Assembly (NCBI GenBank): GCA_947477655.1
Contig: CANJTS010000013.1
Location: forward strand, 1-16,519
Source of the DNA: CAILUG01 sp903844415
GTDB taxonomy: Bacteria; Pseudomonadota; Gammaproteobacteria; Pseudomonadales; Pseudohongiellaceae
Direction: 5' to 3'
DNA: 16,519 bases
Position 1 is the first letter of the stretch. The number at the start of each line of letters is the position of its first letter. The translations under genes were made by a program, and so were the position numbers. This document shows positions 7,869 to 15,585 of this stretch, in pieces. The notes below the pieces were generated by a model. The model searched no databases. It saw nothing but the letters and a program-made list of their open reading frames with translations, and had not been told where the DNA came from.

Positions 7869-10800
7869 TTAGTTATCGACATCGAGATCCATGTCGATTG
7901 CCAAGGAACGGATCTCCTTAAGCAATACATTAAACGATTCAGGCATAAAGGCTTCCATACGATCATCACCATCGACAATATTTTTATACATTTTGGTTCG
8001 GCCATTTACATCATCAGATTTGACCGTAAGCATTTCTTGCAGGGTATATGCTGCACCATAAGCTTCAAGTGCCCATACCTCCATCTCTCCGAAACGCTGA
8101 CCACCAAACTGGGCTTTTCCACCGAGCGGTTGCTGAGTTACCAATGAGTAAGAACCTGTGGATCGAGCATGCATTTTGTCATCAACCAGATGGTTAAGTT
8201 TCAACATATACATTACTCCGACCGTGACCTTGCGATCAAAAGCCTGCCCAGTACGCCCGTCATAGAGCGTCACTTGGCCGTCTTCACTCATACCAGCAAG
8301 CTTGAGCATTTCTTTGATTTCCAACTCGGAGGCACCATCGAACACGTTAGTTGCCATTGGCACACCAGCCTTCAGGTTATGCGCCAATTCAATGATTTCC
8401 GCATCAGACAGACTATTCAGATTTTCCTTGCGACGCGCCTTCCCAGTGCCGTTGTATATCTTGTCAAGGAACTTGCGGATATCTGTGATTTTCGCTTGTT
8501 CTTGCAACATTGCATTTATTTTTTGGCCCAGACCTGTGGCAGCCGCGCCAAGATGCGTTTCCAGAATCTGACCAACATTCATTCGTGAGGGCACACCCAG
8601 TGGGTTAAGCACAATATCAACAGGATTACCTGTTTCATCGTACGGCATATCTTCAACAGGCATAATGACTGAAATGACACCTTTGTTACCGTGACGACCT
8701 GCCATCTTGTCACCAGGCTGTATACGACGCTTTATTGCCAGATAGACTTTTACAATTTTCAAGACACCCGGAGCCAGATTATCGCCCTGGGTTAATTTAC
8801 GTTTCTTGTCTTGGAACAACTCATCCAAAGTCGCTCTACGCTCAGCCAACTGTGCCCCAGCTCTTTCCAGCTGCTCGCTAAGTTTGTCGTCTATCAATCT
8901 TAATTTGAACCAATCTTCATGTTTCAAACTTGTCAAATAATCTTCAGTGAGAGCATCCCCTTTCTTCAATTTGGGGCCGCCTGCGACTTTTTGACCTAGC
9001 AAGGCCTTATGTAAACGCTGAAAAGTTGCTGTTTCTACAATACGATATTCATCTTCAATATCTTTACGTACTTTAGTCAGCTGCATACCTTCTATTTCCA
9101 ACGCGCGCTGGTCTTTTTCCAAACCATCACGTGTGAATACCTGAACATCAATTACTGTTCCTTTTACGCTGCTTGGGACACGCAAAGAAGTATCTTTTAC
9201 ATCTGACGCTTTCTCACCAAAGATTGCGCGTAAGAGTTTTTCTTCTGGAGTAAGCTGAGTTTCACCTTTTGGTGTAACTTTACCCACAAGAATATCTCCC
9301 GCATCAACTTCTGCTCCAATATGAACAATGCCGGATTCATCCAGACGAGCCAAGGCACTTTCACCCACATTGGGGATATCAGAAGTTATTTCTTCAGCAC
9401 CCAGCTTTGTATCTCGAGCAATACAGGTTAGTTCCTGTATATGAATCGAAGTGAAACGATCTTCTTTAACCACACGTTCAGAAATAAGAATCGAATCTTC
9501 GAAGTTGTATCCATTCCAAGGCATGAATGCGATACGCATATTCTGTCCTAGCGCCAACTCACCGAGATCGATTGATGGACCATCCGCAAGGATGTCGGCT
9601 TTTGAAACTAAGTCACCATTTTTCACTAGTGGGCGTTGGCTAATACAAGTATTCTGATTAGAACGGGTGTATTTGATCAAATTATAAATATCAACCCCGG
9701 CCTCCCCAGCTTTGGTTTCTTCGTCATTTACTCTGACGATTATCCTACTAGCATCAACATAATCTATTACACCGCCACGTTTCGCGACCACGCAAACACC
9801 GGAATCGTGAGCAACATTACGTTCCATGCCCGTACCAACCAAAGGCTTTTGTGCCATAAGAGTAGGCACTGCTTGGCGCTGCATATTTGAACCCATCAAA
9901 GCTCGGTTGGCATCGTCATGTTCCAAAAATGGAATCAATGAGGCCGCAACAGAAACTACTTGCTGTGGCGATACGTCCATATAATTCACAGAGTCGCTCG
10001 ACATCAGGGTAAATTCATTTTTATGCCTGACAGACACCAGGTCCTGGGTAAGTCGACTTTTTTCATCCATGGGCGAAGAAGCCTGGGCAATTACAAAGCC
10101 ACTTTCTTCTATAGCTGATAAATAATGAATTTCATTAGTAACAAGACCATTGTTCACTTTGCGAACAGGGCTTTCCAGAAAACCATATTCATTAGTTCTA
10201 GCATAGGTTGCTAACGAGTTGATCAAACCAATATTGGGACCTTCAGGAGTTTCGATCGGACATACACGACCGTAATGCGTTGGATGCACGTCTCGTACTT
10301 CAAATCCGGCGCGTTCGCGTGTCAATCCTCCTGGCCCAAGTGCAGAAATACGGCGCTTATGTGTTACTTCAGAAAGTGGATTGTTTTGATCCATGAATTG
10401 CGATAACTGTGACGAGCCAAAAAACTCCTTGATCGCAGCTGCTACCGGTTTGGCATTGATCATGTCTTGTGGCATCAAGCCTTCGCTATCCGCCATAGAT
10501 AAACGCTCTTTAACAGCACGTTCTACTCTTACAAGTCCTACACGGAATTGGTTCTCCGCCATTTCACCAACACTGCGTATACGTCTATTTCCAAGATGAT
10601 CGATATCATCCACAGTACCGAAACCGTTGCGTATTTCTACTAATGTTTTTACAACATCAACTATATCACCACGACTGAGAACTCCAGCACCAGTCGAGCT
10701 ATCACGCCCCAATCTGCGATTAAATTTCATCCGTCCAACAGCTGATAGGTCATAGCGCTCTAAGGAAAAGAATAAATTCCCGAACAAGTTTTCAGCCGAT

Positions 10801-11951
10801 TCTTTAGTTGGTGGTTCGCCAGGGCGCATCATGCGATATATTTCTACTAATGCTTCCATTCGAACCTTGGTTGGATCTATCCGCAACGTATCCGAAATGA
10901 AAGGGCCACAATCTAGGTCATTGGTATAGATAGTTTCAAAATCCTTGAAACCATTTTTTGACAGAAAATTTAGCATTTCCTGGGTTACTTCTTCATTACA
11001 TAAAAATTGTATTTCACCGGTTTCTTTGTTGATAACATCTTTGGCAAGCGCATTTCCAATAATGAATTCGCTTGGAACTTCTAGTGATTTAAGCTCGGCT
11101 TTCTCCATTTCTCTAATATGACGAGCAGTGATACGTACCCCTGATTTTACCAATACGGTGCGGCCATTCTTGATTTCGAAATTAAGCACTTGCCCACGCA
11201 GTCGTGATGGCACTAAATCGACAGTGAAAGTGCCATCTTTGGCTATAAAGTATTTGTTATTGTCATAGAACATTTCAAGAATGTCCTGAGTACTGTAATC
11301 AAGCGCACGCAGCAAAATGGTTGCCGGCAATTTACGCCGACGGTCTATACGTACGTACACCATGTCCTTTGGATCAAACTCGACATCTAGCCAAGAACCA
11401 CGGTAAGGAATAATTCGTGCGGAATAGAGTAGCTTGCCAGAACTGTGTGTTTTGCCTTTATCGTGATCAAAAAATACCCCAGGTGAACGATGCAACTGTG
11501 ACACAACAACACGCTCAGTCCCATTGATAACAAATGTTCCGCTATCAGTCATAAGCGGAATTTCTCCCATGTATACTTCTTGCTCTTTGATGTCTTTGAT
11601 TATTTTTGCGGTAGATTCTTTTTCGTAAATAATCAATCGAACTTTGACGCGCAAGGAAACCGCATAAGTGGCACCACGCAAAATACATTCACTTACATCG
11701 AATTCAGGTTTGCCTAGCCGATAGGAAACATATTCAAGTAAAGCTTTTCCTGAATAACTCACTATTGGGAATATGGATTTAAAAGCTGCCTGCAGGCCTT
11801 GATCCAATCGTTCATCAGCAGGAAGCTCAGCTTGGGTAAACTGTTTATAAGAATTTATCTGGATAGCCAGAAGGTAAGGAATATCCATGGCACTTTGTAA
11901 TTTGCCAAAGTCCTTGCGGATACGTTTTTTTTCGGTATATGTGTAAGCCAT
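7869..11951 (-). CDS. rpoB: DNA-directed RNA polymerase subunit beta
   Basis: The beta subunit forms the second half of the RNA polymerase active-site cleft and is the rifampicin target. It is 1360 aa; E. coli has 1342. The N-terminus MAYTYTEKKRIRKDF and the C-terminal block (SYSLVTQQPLGGKAQFGGQR) are typical. The rifampicin region, offset by +5 from E. coli, keeps Q518, D521, S527, H531, R534, S536 and L538, so a rifampicin-sensitive enzyme is predicted. Val529 replaces the E. coli Ile524. The ATG (11949-11951) has an AGGGA ribosome-binding site 6 nt upstream. It follows rplL after a 220-nt spacer with an attenuator, so polymerase subunits are presumably made at a lower rate than L7/L12. The sequence resembles the Pseudomonas type of beta. 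Confidence 0.99.
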   Translation of the reverse strand: MAYTYTEKKRIRKDFGKLQSAMDIPYLLAIQINSYKQFTQAELPADERLDQGLQAAFKSIFPIVSYSGKALLEYVSYRLGKPEFDVSECILRGATYAVSLRVKVRLIIYEKESTAKIIKDIKEQEVYMGEIPLMTDSGTFVINGTERVVVSQLHRSPGVFFDHDKGKTHSSGKLLYSARIIPYRGSWLDVEFDPKDMVYVRIDRRRKLPATILLRALDYSTQDILEMFYDNNKYFIAKDGTFTVDLVPSRLRGQVLNFEIKNGRTVLVKSGVRITARHIREMEKAELKSLEVPSEFIIGNALAKDVINKETGEIQFLCNEEVTQEMLNFLSKNGFKDFETIYTNDLDCGPFISDTLRIDPTKVRMEALVEIYRMMRPGEPPTKESAENLFGNLFFSLERYDLSAVGRMKFNRRLGRDSSTGAGVLSRGDIVDVVKTLVEIRNGFGTVDDIDHLGNRRIRSVGEMAENQFRVGLVRVERAVKERLSMADSEGLMPQDMINAKPVAAAIKEFFGSSQLSQFMDQNNPLSEVTHKRRISALGPGGLTRERAGFEVRDVHPTHYGRVCPIETPEGPNIGLINSLATYARTNEYGFLESPVRKVNNGLVTNEIHYLSAIEESGFVIAQASSPMDEKSRLTQDLVSVRHKNEFTLMSSDSVNYMDVSPQQVVSVAASLIPFLEHDDANRALMGSNMQRQAVPTLMAQKPLVGTGMERNVAHDSGVCVVAKRGGVIDYVDASRIIVRVNDEETKAGEAGVDIYNLIKYTRSNQNTCISQRPLVKNGDLVSKADILADGPSIDLGELALGQNMRIAFMPWNGYNFEDSILISERVVKEDRFTSIHIQELTCIARDTKLGAEEITSDIPNVGESALARLDESGIVHIGAEVDAGDILVGKVTPKGETQLTPEEKLLRAIFGEKASDVKDTSLRVPSSVKGTVIDVQVFTRDGLEKDQRALEIEGMQLTKVRKDIEDEYRIVETATFQRLHKALLGQKVAGGPKLKKGDALTEDYLTSLKHEDWFKLRLIDDKLSEQLERAGAQLAERRATLDELFQDKKRKLTQGDNLAPGVLKIVKVYLAIKRRIQPGDKMAGRHGNKGVISVIMPVEDMPYDETGNPVDIVLNPLGVPSRMNVGQILETHLGAAATGLGQKINAMLQEQAKITDIRKFLDKIYNGTGKARRKENLNSLSDAEIIELAHNLKAGVPMATNVFDGASELEIKEMLKLAGMSEDGQVTLYDGRTGQAFDRKVTVGVMYMLKLNHLVDDKMHARSTGSYSLVTQQPLGGKAQFGGQRFGEMEVWALEAYGAAYTLQEMLTVKSDDVNGRTKMYKNIVDGDDRMEAFMPESFNVLLKEIRSLAIDMDLDVDN

Positions 11952-11990
11952 CAGCGGTCCCTAACAAGCGTGTTTCCTGATCCCGTTACC

Positions 11991-12057
11991 CAGAGAATTC
12001 TCTCTGCGCAACACCAACATCACTTTCTGTTGCAGCCCTAAAGAAAGGTCGAACCTT
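11991..12057 (-). promoter_or_regulatory. Structured part of the rplL-rpoB spacer
   Basis: Downstream of the attenuator the coding strand has three more inverted repeats: AAGGT/ACCTT with a 3-nt loop (12045-12057), GCAACA/TGTTGC enclosing 14 nt (12008-12033), and CAGAG/CTCTG around the palindrome AGAGAATTCTCT (11991-12006). In E. coli this spacer holds an RNase III processing site; one of these hairpins could play that part. No promoter for rpoB is evident. Confidence 0.35.
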
Positions 12058-12113
12058 CAGTTTCTGCTTGTTTACATGTCTAGCCTTTTTTTGACTGAAC
12101 ACTAATTAACACA

Positions 12114-12142
12114 GAAAAACGGCCCCCAAATATGGGAACCGT
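12114..12142 (-). terminator. Attenuator (factor-independent terminator) between rplL and rpoB
   Basis: On the coding strand ACGGTTCCC (12134-12142) pairs with GGGGGCCGT (12119-12127) in a 9-bp stem with two G-U pairs and a 6-nt loop. The last stem base begins a run of five U (12115-12119). E. coli has a partial terminator at the same place that lets only some of the transcripts from the rplJL promoter reach rpoBC. The modest stem and short U-run fit partial termination here too; the leak rate cannot be read from sequence. Confidence 0.8.
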
Positions 12143-12171
12143 CTTCTGACTTCAAAACAATAAAACCAGCA

Positions 12172-12543
12172 TTACTTCAGAGTGACAGTAGCGCCAGCTT
12201 CTTCTAGTTTTTTCTTAACAGTTTCTGCTTCTACCTTGTTGACACCTTCTTTGATGGCTGAAGGTGCGCCATCCACCAGATCTTTGGCTTCTTTCAAGCC
12301 TAGACCAGTAATTTCTCGTACTACTTTAATGACGTTTACTTTTTTCTCGCCAGAGGAAGCTAGGATTACGTCAAATTCGTCTTTTTCTTCTACAACTGCG
12401 GCAGCAGCAGGTGCAGCAGCAACAGCTACAGCAGCAGCAGCAGACACACCAAATTTTTCTTCCATTGCAGAAACTAATTCCACAACTTCCATTACTGTAA
12501 GATTTGCAATACCTTCGAGAATATCATTTTTGGAAAGAGCCAT
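12172..12543 (-). CDS. rplL: 50S ribosomal protein L7/L12
   Basis: L7/L12 forms the multimeric flexible stalk of the 50S subunit, anchored by L10, and recruits and activates translational GTPases such as EF-Tu and EF-G. The protein is 123 aa; E. coli has 121. It has the N-terminal dimerisation helices (residues 1-32), an Ala/Val-rich flexible hinge (about 34-51), and the globular C-terminal domain from about residue 53 with the GLGLKEAKDLVD helix at 80-91. The ATG (12541-12543) has AGGAG 9 nt upstream. It follows rplJ by 63 nt, and an attenuator lies about 30 nt after its stop codon. L7/L12 is needed in several copies per ribosome, which explains a terminator between it and rpoB. Confidence 0.98.
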   Translation of the reverse strand: MALSKNDILEGIANLTVMEVVELVSAMEEKFGVSAAAAVAVAAAPAAAAVVEEKDEFDVILASSGEKKVNVIKVVREITGLGLKEAKDLVDGAPSAIKEGVNKVEAETVKKKLEEAGATVTLK

Positions 12544-12606
12544 GACCCTTATCTCCTATCGTTAAATTGTATAAAACTAGCGTTTAAAATTATCTTGATT
12601 TCAGCT

Positions 12607-13137
12607 TTAAGCTGCTTGCTGTTTCTGGTCGCGTACTGCTGCAACACCACGGGTTACCTTTGTAGGTACTTCATTGATGGTACGAACGAGTTTTGTTACC
12701 GGAGCCAAAATCACGCTCATCAGCGTGGCGATAGCCTGATCGTAGGTTGGTAGATTTGCCAACACATCAATCTGTTCTGGTGGTAACAATTTGCCACCTA
12801 TAGCAAGTGCTTTTATCTCAAATTTGTCATTAGTCTTTGCAAAATCCTTGAGCACGCGTGCTGCGGCTCCCGGATGATCCTGGGAAAATGCCAAAATTGT
12901 CGGACCTCTTAATGCGGGAGCAAGGCACTCAAATTCAGTACCTTCAACAGCACGTTTGAGCAATGTATTTCTGACAACTCGCAGATAAACACCACTTGCA
13001 CGGGCTGTTTTTCGTAATGCAGTAAGATTCGTCACAGTAATTCCACGGTAATCCGCGATCACTGCAGACAAAGCACTTTTAGCAGCGGCACTGACTTCAG
13101 AGACGATCTGTTGTTTGTCTTCAAGTCTAATAGCCAC
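12607..13137 (-). CDS. rplJ: 50S ribosomal protein L10
   Basis: L10 anchors L7/L12 dimers to the 23S rRNA next to L11 and, as the L10-L7/L12 complex, represses its own mRNA. The protein is 176 aa; E. coli has 165. The RNA-binding N-terminal domain includes LTALRKTARASGVYLRVVRN at about 38-57. The start is GTG (13135-13137) with a good AAGGAG ribosome-binding site 8 nt upstream; no in-frame ATG nearby gives a better N-terminus than MAIRLEDKQQIV. It follows rplA after a 364-nt structured leader and precedes rplL by 63 nt. The Ala-rich, basic C-terminus (RDQKQQAA) is slightly longer than in E. coli. Confidence 0.97.
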   Translation of the reverse strand: MAIRLEDKQQIVSEVSAAAKSALSAVIADYRGITVTNLTALRKTARASGVYLRVVRNTLLKRAVEGTEFECLAPALRGPTILAFSQDHPGAAARVLKDFAKTNDKFEIKALAIGGKLLPPEQIDVLANLPTYDQAIATLMSVILAPVTKLVRTINEVPTKVTRGVAAVRDQKQQAA

Positions 13138-13200
13138 TTACTTAACTCCTTAATAAATAATTAGGTGCAATCTAATGCCCCCAAATTATCAGGTTGTTTC

Positions 13201-13282
13201 CCCGCACTGAGGTTTCCCAAAGTGACGGGACTCATGTCTGGTGAAGAGCCTACGCTTAGCAACATACAAAGTTGCGGCAAGC
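13201..13282 (-). promoter_or_regulatory. Two hairpins in the rplJ leader between the L10 site and the start
   Basis: The first (13254-13282) pairs GCTT/AAGC and GCAAC/GTTGC around TTTGTAT, with a 3-nt/1-nt internal loop. The second (13201-13229) pairs CCCG/CGGG and CACT/AGTG with one bulged U, and its apex can form GG(GAAA)CC, a GNRA-type tetraloop. In E. coli, leader structure between the L10 site and rplJ couples L10 binding to reduced initiation. These hairpins are candidates for that coupling. Confidence 0.4.
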
Positions 13283-13288
13283 CCGGGT

Positions 13289-13374
13289 ACACCATCTGCG
13301 CAGGAAATTAAGATAATTGTCTTTGTTGCCTATATTGGCAAAAAAATTGGACAACTATCACCTGCGGTCTTTGA
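13289..13374 (-). promoter_or_regulatory. L10 leader: autogenous operator of rplJ-rplL with kink-turn
   Basis: The coding strand carries CAAAGACCGCAGGTG (13359-13373) and CCTGCGCAGATGGTG (13290-13304). GCAGG (13361-13365) pairs with CCTGC (13300-13304), and ACC (13366-13368) pairs with GGT (13291-13293), leaving GCAGAT unpaired as a kink-turn bulge. Inside, GATAGTTGTC (13350-13359) pairs with GACAATTATC (13312-13321), and TTGCC/GGCAA forms an apical hairpin with loop AATATA (13326-13341). This sequence and architecture match the known bacterial L10 leader, where the L10-L7/L12 complex binds and represses rplJL translation. Confidence 0.85.
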
Positions 13375-13379
13375 CAGCC

Positions 13380-13406
13380 CTGCTGCGCCTGTTTAGGCAA
13401 CAGCAG
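13380..13406 (-). promoter_or_regulatory. GC-rich hairpin just upstream of the L10 leader element
   Basis: CTGCTG (13401-13406) pairs with CAGCAG (13380-13385), and TGCCT pairs with AGGCG around an AAAC loop: 11 pairs with one bulged U and one G-U. There is no U-run after it, so it is probably not a terminator. It may be an outer part of the L10 leader fold or a processing site between rplKA and rplJL. Confidence 0.4.
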
Positions 13407-13501
13407 CACCCCAAAGTCTTTTGCACCATCTTCAAAACATAACGCTGATTTTTGAAAATGGTTACAGCATCCTGGAATTAACCAGAGGCGCTTAATATTT
13501 A

Positions 13502-14197
13502 TTAAAAATTTAGTATCGAATGATCAACAAGCAAACCTGGCCCCATCGTGGATGACAAGACCACTTTTTGAACAAAAATGCCTTTGGAAGTTGAAGGTTT
13601 CGCTCGTTTTAAATCTGACAACAAAGCCTCAAGATTTCCTTTGATTGCATCGGCACTGAATCCTACCTTGCCGATACCACCATGGATTATGCCGTTTTTG
13701 TCTGTACGGTAACGAACCTGGCCAGCTTTTGCATTTCTTACTGCACTAGCCACATCAGGAGTTACGGTCCCAACTTTAGGGTTAGGCATTAAACCTTTAG
13801 GACCCAGAATAGTACCCAACTGACCAACTACTCGCATGGCATCCGGACTGGCAATAACAACATCAAAATCCAGGTTCCCGGCCTTTATACTTTGTGCAAG
13901 ATCATCAAAACCCACAATATCAGCACCCGCTTCTTTTGCTTTTTCTGCATTTGCGCCTTGCGCAAAAACAGCCACTCTAACTGTTTTACCAGTGCCATGC
14001 GGCAAAGTTGTTGCACCACGCACATTTTGATCGGATTTACGTGGATCTACGCCCAAATTAATAGCAACGTCTATAGATTCCTTAAATTTTACAACCCCAA
14101 AAACATTAAGAAGAGATACGGCCTCCTCTACAGAGTAAGCTTTTCCAATTTGAATTTTTTCTGCTATCAGTTTTGCACGTTTAGTTAATTTGGCCAT
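13502..14197 (-). CDS. rplA: 50S ribosomal protein L1
   Basis: L1 forms the mobile L1 stalk at the ribosomal E site, assists release of deacylated tRNA, and in E. coli represses translation of the rplKA mRNA. The protein is 231 aa; E. coli has 234. The L1 signature lies around residues 120-141 (MRVVGQLGTILGPKGLMPNP). The ATG (14195-14197) overlaps the rplK stop by one base (TAATG), and its GAGGGT ribosome-binding site lies within the end of rplK, so translation of the two is probably coupled. That arrangement lets a single operator upstream of rplK control both proteins. Confidence 0.98.
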   Translation of the reverse strand: MAKLTKRAKLIAEKIQIGKAYSVEEAVSLLNVFGVVKFKESIDVAINLGVDPRKSDQNVRGATTLPHGTGKTVRVAVFAQGANAEKAKEAGADIVGFDDLAQSIKAGNLDFDVVIASPDAMRVVGQLGTILGPKGLMPNPKVGTVTPDVASAVRNAKAGQVRYRTDKNGIIHGGIGKVGFSADAIKGNLEALLSDLKRAKPSTSKGIFVQKVVLSSTMGPGLLVDHSILNF

Positions 14198-14631
14198 TAC
14201 ACTACACCCTCAGTCTCAATACCCGCACTTCTAGCAGTACCAGCCAGTGTACGCACAGCCGCGTTCAAATCAGCAGCTGTCAAATCTGGCATTTTCATTT
14301 TAGCTACTTCTTCTAACTGAGCGCGGCTCAGCTTGGCAACCTTCTCAGTGTTGGGCCGACTGCTACCACTGGCTATACCGGCCGCTTTTTTAAGCAACAC
14401 ACTTGCCGGTGGAGTTTTAGTTATAAAAGTGAAACTACGATCTGCGTAGACAGTAATAACCACAGGAATTGGCATGCCTTGCTCCAGACTTTGAGTCTGA
14501 GCATTAAAGGACTTACAAAATTCCATGATGTTGACCCCGTGCTGCCCTAAAGCTGGACCGACGGGAGGACTTGGATTAGCTTTACCTGCTGCAACTTGCA
14601 GCTTGATATATGCAGTTATTTTCTTTGCCAT
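14197..14631 (-). CDS. rplK: 50S ribosomal protein L11
   Basis: L11 binds the GTPase-associated region of 23S rRNA at the base of the L7/L12 stalk, takes part in factor-dependent GTP hydrolysis, and is required for RelA activation in the stringent response. The protein is 144 aa; E. coli has 142. The start is ATG 14629-14631 (MAKKITAYIKLQVAAG) with AGGAG 7 nt upstream. A longer reading frame extends 36 codons further but that segment resembles no L11 and lacks its own ribosome-binding site. The Pro-rich PSPPVGPALGQ (20-30), where thiostrepton acts in other species, is intact. The stop overlaps the rplA start by one base. A 268-nt gap separates it from nusG. Confidence 0.98.
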   Translation of the reverse strand: MAKKITAYIKLQVAAGKANPSPPVGPALGQHGVNIMEFCKSFNAQTQSLEQGMPIPVVITVYADRSFTFITKTPPASVLLKKAAGIASGSSRPNTEKVAKLSRAQLEEVAKMKMPDLTAADLNAAVRTLAGTARSAGIETEGVV

Positions 14632-14647
14632 TTTTCTACTCCTCTTT

Positions 14648-14680
14648 GGGTGCAAGCGTTTGCACTGGCAAACTCCCCTG
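14648..14680 (-). promoter_or_regulatory. rplK leader with two mutually exclusive hairpins, candidate L1 operator
   Basis: Directly before the rplK ribosome-binding site the coding strand reads GGGGAGTTTGCCAGTGCAAA and continues CGCTTGCACCC. GTTTGC (14668-14673) can pair with GCAAAC (14658-14663), loop CAGT. Alternatively GTGCAA (14660-14665) can pair with TTGCAC (14650-14655), loop ACGC. The two 6-bp stems share bases and cannot coexist. GGG and CCC can close the outside. In E. coli L1 represses rplKA by binding this part of the leader; I assign this by position and structure, not by a clear consensus match. Confidence 0.45.
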
Positions 14681-14778
14681 GCACATGACGGAGCACTTAA
14701 ACCCGAACATGCGACTTTGTTGTAGACCTCTTCCGGCAATGGAAAAGATCAAGTTTGAAAAAATTTTTGTAAAACAAA

Positions 14779-14809
14779 ATTCTAGACGCTTGGTAACAGT
14801 AAACTACAA
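14779..14809 (-). promoter_or_regulatory. Weak candidate promoter upstream of rplK
   Basis: A good -10 box TAGAAT (14779-14784) lies in the nusG-rplK gap, but the best -35 is TTGTAG (14804-14809) at a long 19-nt spacing. E. coli has a promoter before rplK, so a promoter is expected here. The match is modest. An A/T hairpin followed by TTTTTT at about 14755-14780 overlaps the region and could equally be a weak terminator for nusG. Confidence 0.3.
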
Positions 14810-14899
14810 CCAACAATATCTACGCCAAGACTTTTTATTGTCTCTATCAGCACTTCAATCAAAATAAAGAAATAATCCATATTAAATAAAAATTCTAAA

Positions 14900-15448
14900 T
14901 CAACCTTTCTCAACCTGGGAAAATTCTAATTCCACAGGGGTAGAACGTCCGAAAATCAACACCGCTACACGCACTCGATTCTTTTCGTAATTGACTTCCT
15001 CAACCGTTCCAGTGAAATCATTGAATGGCCCATTCACAACGCGGACCAACTCTCCCGGTTCATACACGATTTTATGAGCGGGTTTGTCAACCGTTTCCTC
15101 TAGTCGACTCTGTATGTCATCTACTTCACGCTGAGTGATCGGAGCCGGCTTATCTGCTGTCCCTCCAATAAACCCCATAATTCTCGGCGTTTCCTTGACC
15201 AAGTGCCAAGTTTCATCATTTAGAACCATCTGGATAAGAACGTAACCTGGGAAAAATTTTCTTTCACTTCTGCGCTTCTGCCCACCACGCATTTCTAAAA
15301 CTTCTTCAGTTGGTACAAGTATGCTACCGAACTGATCAGAGAGATTGGCTAATGCTATCCTTTCTTCCAGCGCTTGTTTGACTTTGCGCTCAAATCCAGA
15401 ATAAGCGTGTACAACATACCACCGCTTATTTTCTGCAACGACTGACAT
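14900..15448 (-). CDS. nusG: Transcription termination/antitermination factor NusG
   Basis: NusG binds RNA polymerase at the beta' clamp helices to suppress pausing, and its C-terminal KOW domain contacts Rho or ribosomal protein S10, linking transcription to termination or translation. The protein is 182 aa; E. coli has 181. The NGN domain covers about residues 8-115, with the SERKFFPGYV segment at 61-70. The KOW domain covers about 130-182 and has the IFGR segment (165-168) that in E. coli contacts S10 and Rho. The ATG (15446-15448) is preceded by AAGGGT with a 5-nt spacer. The 137-nt gap from secE is long for this gene pair. Confidence 0.98.
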   Translation of the reverse strand: MSVVAENKRWYVVHAYSGFERKVKQALEERIALANLSDQFGSILVPTEEVLEMRGGQKRRSERKFFPGYVLIQMVLNDETWHLVKETPRIMGFIGGTADKPAPITQREVDDIQSRLEETVDKPAHKIVYEPGELVRVVNGPFNDFTGTVEEVNYEKNRVRVAVLIFGRSTPVELEFSQVEKG

Positions 15449-15585
15449 AGCTGACCCTTACTTTATTCCGTTTTTACAAGAAAATTTTGTCGTGTTCACT
15501 CGCATATTTATTAGTCCGAACAGTTGGTTACATCAATTTAAACTGTACGAAGTTTATCTGACAGATCACTCAGATTTTGATACTT
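15449..15585 (-). other. secE-nusG spacer, unusually long
   Basis: In many gammaproteobacteria nusG follows secE almost directly; here the gap is 137 nt and AT-rich. It contains a perfect 6-bp inverted repeat ATCTGA/TCAGAT with an 8-nt loop. It also has a poor promoter-like pair, TTGATG and TAATAA 17 nt apart. No small gene is evident. Confidence 0.5.

Larger units (their letters stand above)
13138..13501 (-). other. rplA-rplJ intergenic region, 364 nt, structured leader with no gene
   Basis: I see no coding region here. From the rplA side the transcript holds a TTCAAAA/TTTTGAA repeat, a GC-rich hairpin (13380-13406), the L10-binding element (13289-13374), two further hairpins (13254-13282 and 13201-13229) and the rplJ ribosome-binding site. 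E. coli has a promoter in the equivalent gap; I looked for one and found no convincing -35/-10 pair. Confidence 0.7.

Noticed and set aside
8169..8588. Plus-strand open frame of 139 codons opposite rpoB
   Set aside because: It lies entirely antisense to conserved beta sequence with no sign of its own promoter, ribosome-binding site or family.
12089..12120. Plus-strand TTGACT in the rplL-rpoB spacer as an antisense promoter
   Set aside because: The hexamer 17 nt downstream is GAAAAA, not a usable -10, and the hit overlaps the attenuator.
12182..12565. Plus-strand open frame of 127 codons opposite rplL
   Set aside because: Its Ala/Thr/Ser-rich translation mirrors the Ala-rich hinge of L7/L12; a shadow frame.
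14632..14739. 36-codon N-terminal extension of rplK
   Set aside because: The extension resembles no L11 N-terminus, while ATG 14631 gives the family start and has a good AGGAG site.
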